From the NCBI GenBank assembly GCA_014529385.2, contig CM043959.1, positions 1,334,358 to 1,398,357 on the forward strand: a stretch of DNA of 64,000 nucleotides, read 5' to 3'. Both the position numbers and the translations under genes were made by a program. The notes under the pieces were generated by a model, which was not told the DNA's origin, ran no database searches, and saw only the letters and a program-made list of their open reading frames with translations. Origin of the DNA: Adiantum capillus-veneris (taxonomy: Eukaryota > Streptophyta > Polypodiopsida > Polypodiales > Pteridaceae). Shown here in pieces: positions 59,191-64,000 of this stretch. The first letter of the stretch is position 1. Each line of letters starts with the position of its first letter.

Positions 59191-60570
59191 TGAAGGTCAC
59201 CACTTGTTCAAGTTAGATCTAAGAAAGAAAGTATATATACTGAGTCTTCAAACTAGTAAACCAAGGGGAGAGAGAAGCAGGGTCCATCACTTGTCCAAGC
59301 TCATCTCTAGACAACATAGAGAGATGTTATGTCTACTAATTGTCCAATATAGTCATGGAGAAATGATAGAAGGTTGATCCACTTGTCCAACCTATCATCT
59401 CTAGTAAAATGGGAGGTTTGGCCTTAAGATTCACCATGTAACCAACATATACTTCATTGTATTATGAAGAGTAGAAAAGAAAAGCTCCACCACTTGTCTA
59501 AGGTAGTTCCAAAATCAACATGGAGAGAAGAAAGCTTCACCATTTGTCCAAGATAGGCTCCATTAAAACATGGAAAACCTCATATATGTTGTACATGGAA
59601 GCTTTTTTCCAAGGTCCACCACTTGTCCAAGCTAGGATCCATTAAAACATGGATAGAAACAAGGCTCCACAACTCGTCCAACCTTTATAGCTGCGAAGTG
59701 TACCGGTTGTCTAAACTAGGCATGGGAAAATAATAGAAGGTCCACCACTTATCCAATATATTATCTCTAATAGCATGGGAGGTTTGGTCTCAAGATTTAG
59801 GAATTGGCTGACCTGTATTTCATTGTATTATGATGAATTTGGTTTTAAAGTCAACTACTTATCCAAGCTATAAGTTTATATCTTGAATGGTATTCCTTCC
59901 CATCACTTAGAAAACCAATGATATGTTGTACATGGGAGGGTTTGTTACATCCAAGCTAGTTTCATTGAAACATGGATGAAGACAAGCTCCACCATTTGTT
60001 AAAGCTAGACTCCATTGAAATCTAGAAAATCCATTCTATGTTGTACATGGGGTTTTTGTTTTAAGGTCCAACACTTGTCCAAGCTAAGATCCATTGAAAC
60101 ATGGAGTAGAGAAACACTCCACCACTTGTTCAAGCTAGGCAACATTGATAGTAGTTGGTTTATTTTGAAGATCCACCACGTGTCTAAGCTAACTCTATTG
60201 AAACATAGAGAGAAGCAAAGGTCCACCAACTGTTCAAGCTAAGCTCCATTGAAACATGGACAGAAGCAAGCTCCACCATTTCTCCAAGATAGACTCCATT
60301 GAAACATGGAGAGAATCAAAGGTCCACCATTTCTCCAAGCCAAGATCTAGTTGTCCAACCTATAAGGTTATATCTTAAATGGTAATCTTTCTAATCACTT
60401 GGAATACCCATGATATGTTTTACATGGGGGTTTTGTTCCAAGATCACCACTTGTCCAAGCTAACTCTATTGAAACATAGAGAGAAGCAAAGGTCCACCAC
60501 TTGTCCAAGCTAGTCTCCATTGAAACAAGGAGAGAAGCAAGCTCCATCATTTCTCCAAGATAGGCTAGCA
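59190..60570 (-). repeat. Minisatellite block 5, reversed orientation
   Basis: Copies of AAGGTCCACCACTTGTCC with the usual CATTGAAACATGGAGAGAA spacers, more diverged than block 4. The beginning (59190-59500) closely resembles 53390-53640, suggesting a duplication of the block edge. One forward core sits alone at about 60793. Confidence 0.85.
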
Positions 60571-61083
60571 TGGATAAGTGCACCTTGAAACCAACCTTCC
60601 TATGAGGCAATAGAGCATATGCTACATATTTTATGTATGTCCCATGCCTCAAATTAAGAAGTTATAGATTAGAAGTGGACCTTGCTTGAATGTCACATGC
60701 AATAAATTAAGGAAAAATAGCCAAGTGGATTGTATTCCTCAATGGATCCTTGCTTTCACAAGTTGTGAACCTTGAGTCACTTTTACATTAACTTGGACAA
60801 GTGGTGGACCTAGAAACCAAACTCTCCATGTTGAGATAAGTTGTAGTTAGGACAGTAGAACATAGAAAACGATAATGGATGCAATATACTCGTCTCCTAA
60901 TAATCCAATTGATTGAAACCATGGTATTTTAGTTGTTTTCATTGTGTATTGTATGTGCATAAAGTGGAATGAGACCTTAAGAAAACTCAAATTTTTGACA
61001 AAATCTCTATATTTTGTACATGATATATTGAAAGTTGTCCAACCTGGGAATTGGGATTTTCCCACTTTACCTAATATGGTCTT
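60571..61083. repeat. Right terminus of the giant element
   Basis: AT-rich sequence without a gene, ending in GGGATTTTCCCACTTTACC and the TIR TACCTAATATGGTCTT. The GTTGTCCAACC at about 61033-61043 is the edge of a minisatellite core. Confidence 0.75.
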
Positions 61084-61087
61084 TGTA

Positions 61088-61915
61088 TGTAAATTTCTCC
61101 TTGATGATGTGATTTGTCAGTATGGTTGTGTAGAAAAGATAACTATGGATAGGGGTTAACTGAATGCTAAAGAAGAAAGGGAATTCTTCTCCTGCATGGA
61201 ATCAAGCTTTCCCTTAGTACTGCTTACAATCCAGAAGGTAATGGGAAGCGTGAATGAGGGCCTCCTCCAATCATGAAAGATATGGCTAAGGCTTGTGAGG
61301 GAAAACTTGGTGAATGGCCAAGATTGTTTCCATATGCTTTATGGACTGATCGCACAACACATAGCTTTGTAACTAGTTATATGCTTGTAGAGTTGATATT
61401 TGTCATGCCAAATGAAGGGGAAAATCCCACATGGAATGTGCTACCTTGGCAAGATGGGCTTAACAGGGAAGAGCTTCTTGCCTTACATATAAGGAAACTA
61501 GAAAGGAGGCATGGAGACATTGAGGTTGCAAAATTGGGCTTGAAAAATGCAAGAATCAAGAACAAAGAATACTTTGATAAGACACACAAGCTTAGAAGAG
61601 GGTAATTAGGTTTTGATGTATGATAGTAGTCTTGAAAACCAATATGTTCTCATGCAAAAGCTCTCAAAAATATGGTTTGGACTATATGTAGTCAAGCATG
61701 TAAACAAAAAGGCTATTGATACCTTGTGTGAGCTAGATGGGATAGAGATGAAGGTTCCTATTGCTAGGAAAAGAAACAAAGTATTCAAAAGAAGAGGTGA
61801 CAATGATCCATTTGTTTTTGAAGAGAATGATAAAGAGGAAAACTCAAACAGTATGTTAGGTGATCTTAGGGAAGAAGAAAGTGAGAAGGACACGAACGAG
61901 GATTGAACTTGCAAA
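61088..61915 (+). pseudogene. Outer Ty3/gypsy element: integrase core and C-terminus
   Basis: Resumes the integrase interrupted at 31651: CKFLLDDVICQYGCVEKITM and then DRG (second catalytic Asp region), a degraded LSTAYNPEGN (Glu region, frame-shifted), MKDMAKACEGKLGEWPRLF, YALWTDRTTHSFVTSYML, and the C-terminal WFGLYVVKHVN and LCELDGIEMKVPIARKRNKV blocks. It ends in an acidic tail with TGA near 61906. There is a TAA after DRG and at least two frame changes. No chromodomain is visible. Confidence 0.85.
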
Positions 61916-61966
61916 AATCAAAATGTGGCACATACCGGAGGATGTGCAGGTTTCGAGGGGGTGGAT
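61916..61966 (+). promoter_or_regulatory. Outer gypsy 3' untranslated end with polypurine tract
   Basis: Ends in GAGGGGGTGGA directly before TGTCATGCC, the position and composition of a polypurine tract next to a 3' LTR. Confidence 0.7.
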
Positions 61967-62324
61967 GTCATGCCATAGCACGGGCATCATGGGAATGGAT
62001 TCTATGATTCCATTTTTAGATGCATGGTAGTATTTTTAATAATATGCATAAGTGTGTGTGCTATAAGGCTAAGTTATCTATCTCATTTACCTAAATAACC
62101 TTCAAGAAATTTTTTTAAAATTTTCTATTGAGATTTACAAGGATTAAAAGCCTTAATGAATGTGAGTTTTATTTTTACTTATCTGCTTTTATCTCATATC
62201 TATATCCTATACCTATCATGATTATACTATATTTATTCTATTTTTATTTTATCATATTTTAAATTAATATTGATTTTTTAAAAGATGCATACAAACTCTT
62301 GGACACTCTTTTCAAAGATTAAGA

Positions 62325-62455
62325 TCATGCTTACATACACCATGATGTGTGTATCCTTGGAGCCATAAAGAAATTCAAGGTTCAAGGTCATGCTTACATA
62401 TACCATGATGTGTGTATTCTTGGAGCCATAAGAAAGTTCAATGCCAAGGGGTCCA
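62325..62455. repeat. Two-copy tandem repeat of about 60 bp
   Basis: CATGCTTACATACACCATGA...GGAGCCATAA occurs at about 62327-62370 and again at 62388-62432 with few differences. It lies upstream of the LTR TATA box and could be a duplicated enhancer-like segment. Confidence 0.8.
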
Positions 62456-62531
62456 CTCGAAGACTTTTGCAGAGAGAAAAACACAAGCTTTTGCGGAATA
62501 TTTGGCATCCTCAAATATGGAAAATTTATGA

Positions 62532-62642
62532 AAACATTTGAGCATATTTTTCAGCACATGAGCTACAACTTTCATCTGAATTTGAAAAAGTGTTTAGCAT
62601 GAAAGTTGTAGTTCATGTGTTGAAAAATATGCTCAAATGTTT
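62532..62642. repeat. 44-bp stem hairpin within the LTR
   Basis: 62532-62575 and 62599-62642 are reverse complements apart from two G/A differences (G-U pairs in RNA) around a 23-base loop. Arms begin AAACATTTGAGCATA. Such a stem in a transcript would resemble a small-RNA precursor; it may also be a nested MITE. Confidence 0.85.
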
Positions 62643-63846
62643 CCATAATTTTTGGAGCTATGGACAAGAGATAAGATGAAAGTGATGGACTCCAATCTGC
62701 ATGTCCACAGGAAAAGAACAAGTCATTTTCAATTTTGCTCATATTGTGGTCACATTGAATCAATCAAAACTCTTGAGGGTTCTTCCCACCTATATAAGCA
62801 ACACTCTTCTCCATTCAAAATCAATCAAGAGTTAGTGAATAGAGTGATGTTAATGGGAGGGAGGAAGACATAGAGAGGACCCTAACTTCTATGTATGCAT
62901 TGGAAAAGCTCTAGCTAAATTTCTAAGCACCCACACATTTTCTTAAGCTTGTGATCATCTAATGCACAAATCTTTCACTCATCAAAAAGGGATTTTGGTT
63001 GTCCTAAGAAGGTGTTGAAAGCTATGAATCGTTTTCTTCTTTGAAAAATCAACAACATACTTGTAGGCGTATTGTGTAAGGCCTTACTCTTTACATTTTT
63101 TTTTCTATCTTGCTCTCTAACCACATATCTATCTCTACATAAACCTCTATCTCTATCTTTGTCTTCCTCATATCCTACCTATCAGACATAACTAGATCTT
63201 TTCCTTTATGCTTATATTATTTTAAACGAATATTCCACACAATGACGACTTACACCCTTTCCATTTTATGCAATCTCTTAGGATTAATGTGTGTTTAAGT
63301 CATAAAATTCACTTCCAACAAAGAATTGTACTTATTTTTGGACCTAAAAGACTACAAGAAATTCTTCTCTCTCCACTCCCCATCATTCTACCACTCCTAG
63401 ATTATTCTAGTTCATTTGATGTGCACATAATTATTTTTCTCTAGAGGGTGAGTCTTGCTTGATTTGTCACGAACCAAGAAGACTTATATACACAACTCAT
63501 TCCAATTGCTAGGAAAAATATATACATCATTGTAAGCACAAAATTACAATTTCAAAGAACAATCCAGTGTTTTTTGGGCTAGAAAGGTTAGCCACTATAA
63601 TTGCATCTGTAAATCCTTTTATCATACCCTTGATTAAATATGATCTAATCTTAGATGTTATCGTTGCCTTATTTTGAGAGTTATATGTGTACATGAGTGG
63701 GTAGGAGAGAGACTTCTACGACTGCACTTTAAGTATTCATCACCAAATACAACACTTTGTTCAGTGAATCCTTTGCTACCTCCTCACAAGCTCTCATAGC
63801 AAGAGGTCCGGTACCTTCCTAGCAAGCACACCAACTCCTTGACAGT

Positions 63847-64000
63847 GGTATGGTTAAGTGTGGAAAAAATCTAGGAGATTGAAGGTTTTCTAGATGATCA
63901 TATGGATATGTTACAATTTGCTTTTCATAATGTATAAGAAGCTGCAAATGTCATGCAATCAAAAAGAGGAGATCAATTACCTTCAGGGAAGTTGATGATC
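63847..64000 (+). other. Possible start of a further gypsy internal region
   Basis: Begins GTGGTATGG, then sequence translating in part to MLQFAFHNV and MQSKRGDQLPSGKLM, vaguely gag-like. Too short to decide whether this is host DNA or the internal part of a tandem LTR element. Confidence 0.25.

Larger units (their letters stand above)
31652..61083. mobile_element. Giant TIR-bounded DNA transposon-like element, 29.4 kb, with cargo
   Basis: Left end AAGACCATATTAGGTA and right end TACCTAATATGGTCTT are exact inverted repeats of 15 or more bases, with weaker similarity beyond (AAAGTGGGAAAA-type motifs on both sides). The four bases TGTA occur directly outside both ends (31648-31651 and 61084-61087), and removing the element plus one TGTA rejoins the integrase codons of the outer gypsy. 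Inside: a transposase-like gene (minus), a ParB-methyltransferase-SET gene and two HAD genes (plus), and very large minisatellite-filled introns. The family is unknown to me; DDE-type elements with 4-bp duplications (such as Sola or Academ) are candidates only. Confidence 0.8.
61967..63846 (+). repeat. LTR of the outer Ty3/gypsy element (3' boundary uncertain)
   Basis: Starts TGTCATGCCATAGC after the polypurine tract. It contains a tandem duplication (62325-62455), a long hairpin (62532-62642) and CTATATAAGC at about 62791-62800 as the probable TATA box. A possible end is TTGACA at 63841-63846, since the next bases GTGGTATGG resemble the start of a primer binding site. No matching 5' LTR is in the window, so the end is not proven. 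Confidence 0.6.

Overview
The window is almost entirely transposable-element DNA from a land plant. The evidence is Ty3/gypsy elements primed by initiator-Met tRNA, a CACTA transposon with a TNP2-type transposase, a plant-type LINE, AT-rich introns with canonical GT-AG borders, and FCP1-like proteins of a plant-like subtype. A large repeat-rich genome such as that of a fern, lycophyte or other non-seed plant is my best guess; the species cannot be named from sequence alone. I see no single-copy host gene and no tRNA or rRNA gene.

Layout. Bases 1-650 are the 3' end of a Ty3/gypsy pol on the minus strand, abutting a decayed LINE (about 690-4905) with a (TC)n(TA)n tail. From about 5.0 kb to 63.8 kb the best model is one old Ty3/gypsy element broken by two insertions; its pol is visible at 29974-31651 and 61088-61915 and its 3' LTR starts at 61967. 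Insertion A (5853-29967) is a composite with short LTRs in inverted orientation, flanked by AAGGAT duplications, with a 5.4-kb non-coding internal domain. One of its LTRs was hit by a 16.9-kb CACTA element (12913-29838, ATA duplication). That element has a TNP2-like gene on the minus strand and a TnpA/Transposase_24-like gene on the plus strand, diverging from a central promoter. The CACTA element was itself hit, inside a coding exon, by an 8.15-kb Ty3/gypsy element (20118-28271, ACTCC duplication) that has lost its reverse transcriptase core.

Insertion B (31652-61083) is the most unusual object. It is a 29.4-kb DNA-transposon-like unit with AAGACCATATTAGGT terminal inverted repeats and a TGTA duplication, sitting precisely inside the integrase codons of the outer gypsy. 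It carries, on the minus strand, a decayed RNase H-fold transposase-like gene. On the plus strand it carries a gene joining a ParB/DGQHR-like domain, a degenerate N6/N4 DNA-methyltransferase-like domain and (across a 2.6-kb intron) a SET domain, followed by two FCP1/SCP-like HAD phosphatase homologues. Introns and spacers are packed with hundreds of copies of an 18-21 bp minisatellite core (GGACAAGTGGTGGACCTT) organised in about 367-bp and 440-bp higher-order units. The core is forward up to about 51 kb and reversed from 53.4 to 60.6 kb.

Most open frames carry frameshifts or stops. The two LTRs of the young gypsy element differ largely by single-base homopolymer indels, so some frameshifts could be residual long-read errors; the nonsense codons and the RT deletion cannot be explained that way.
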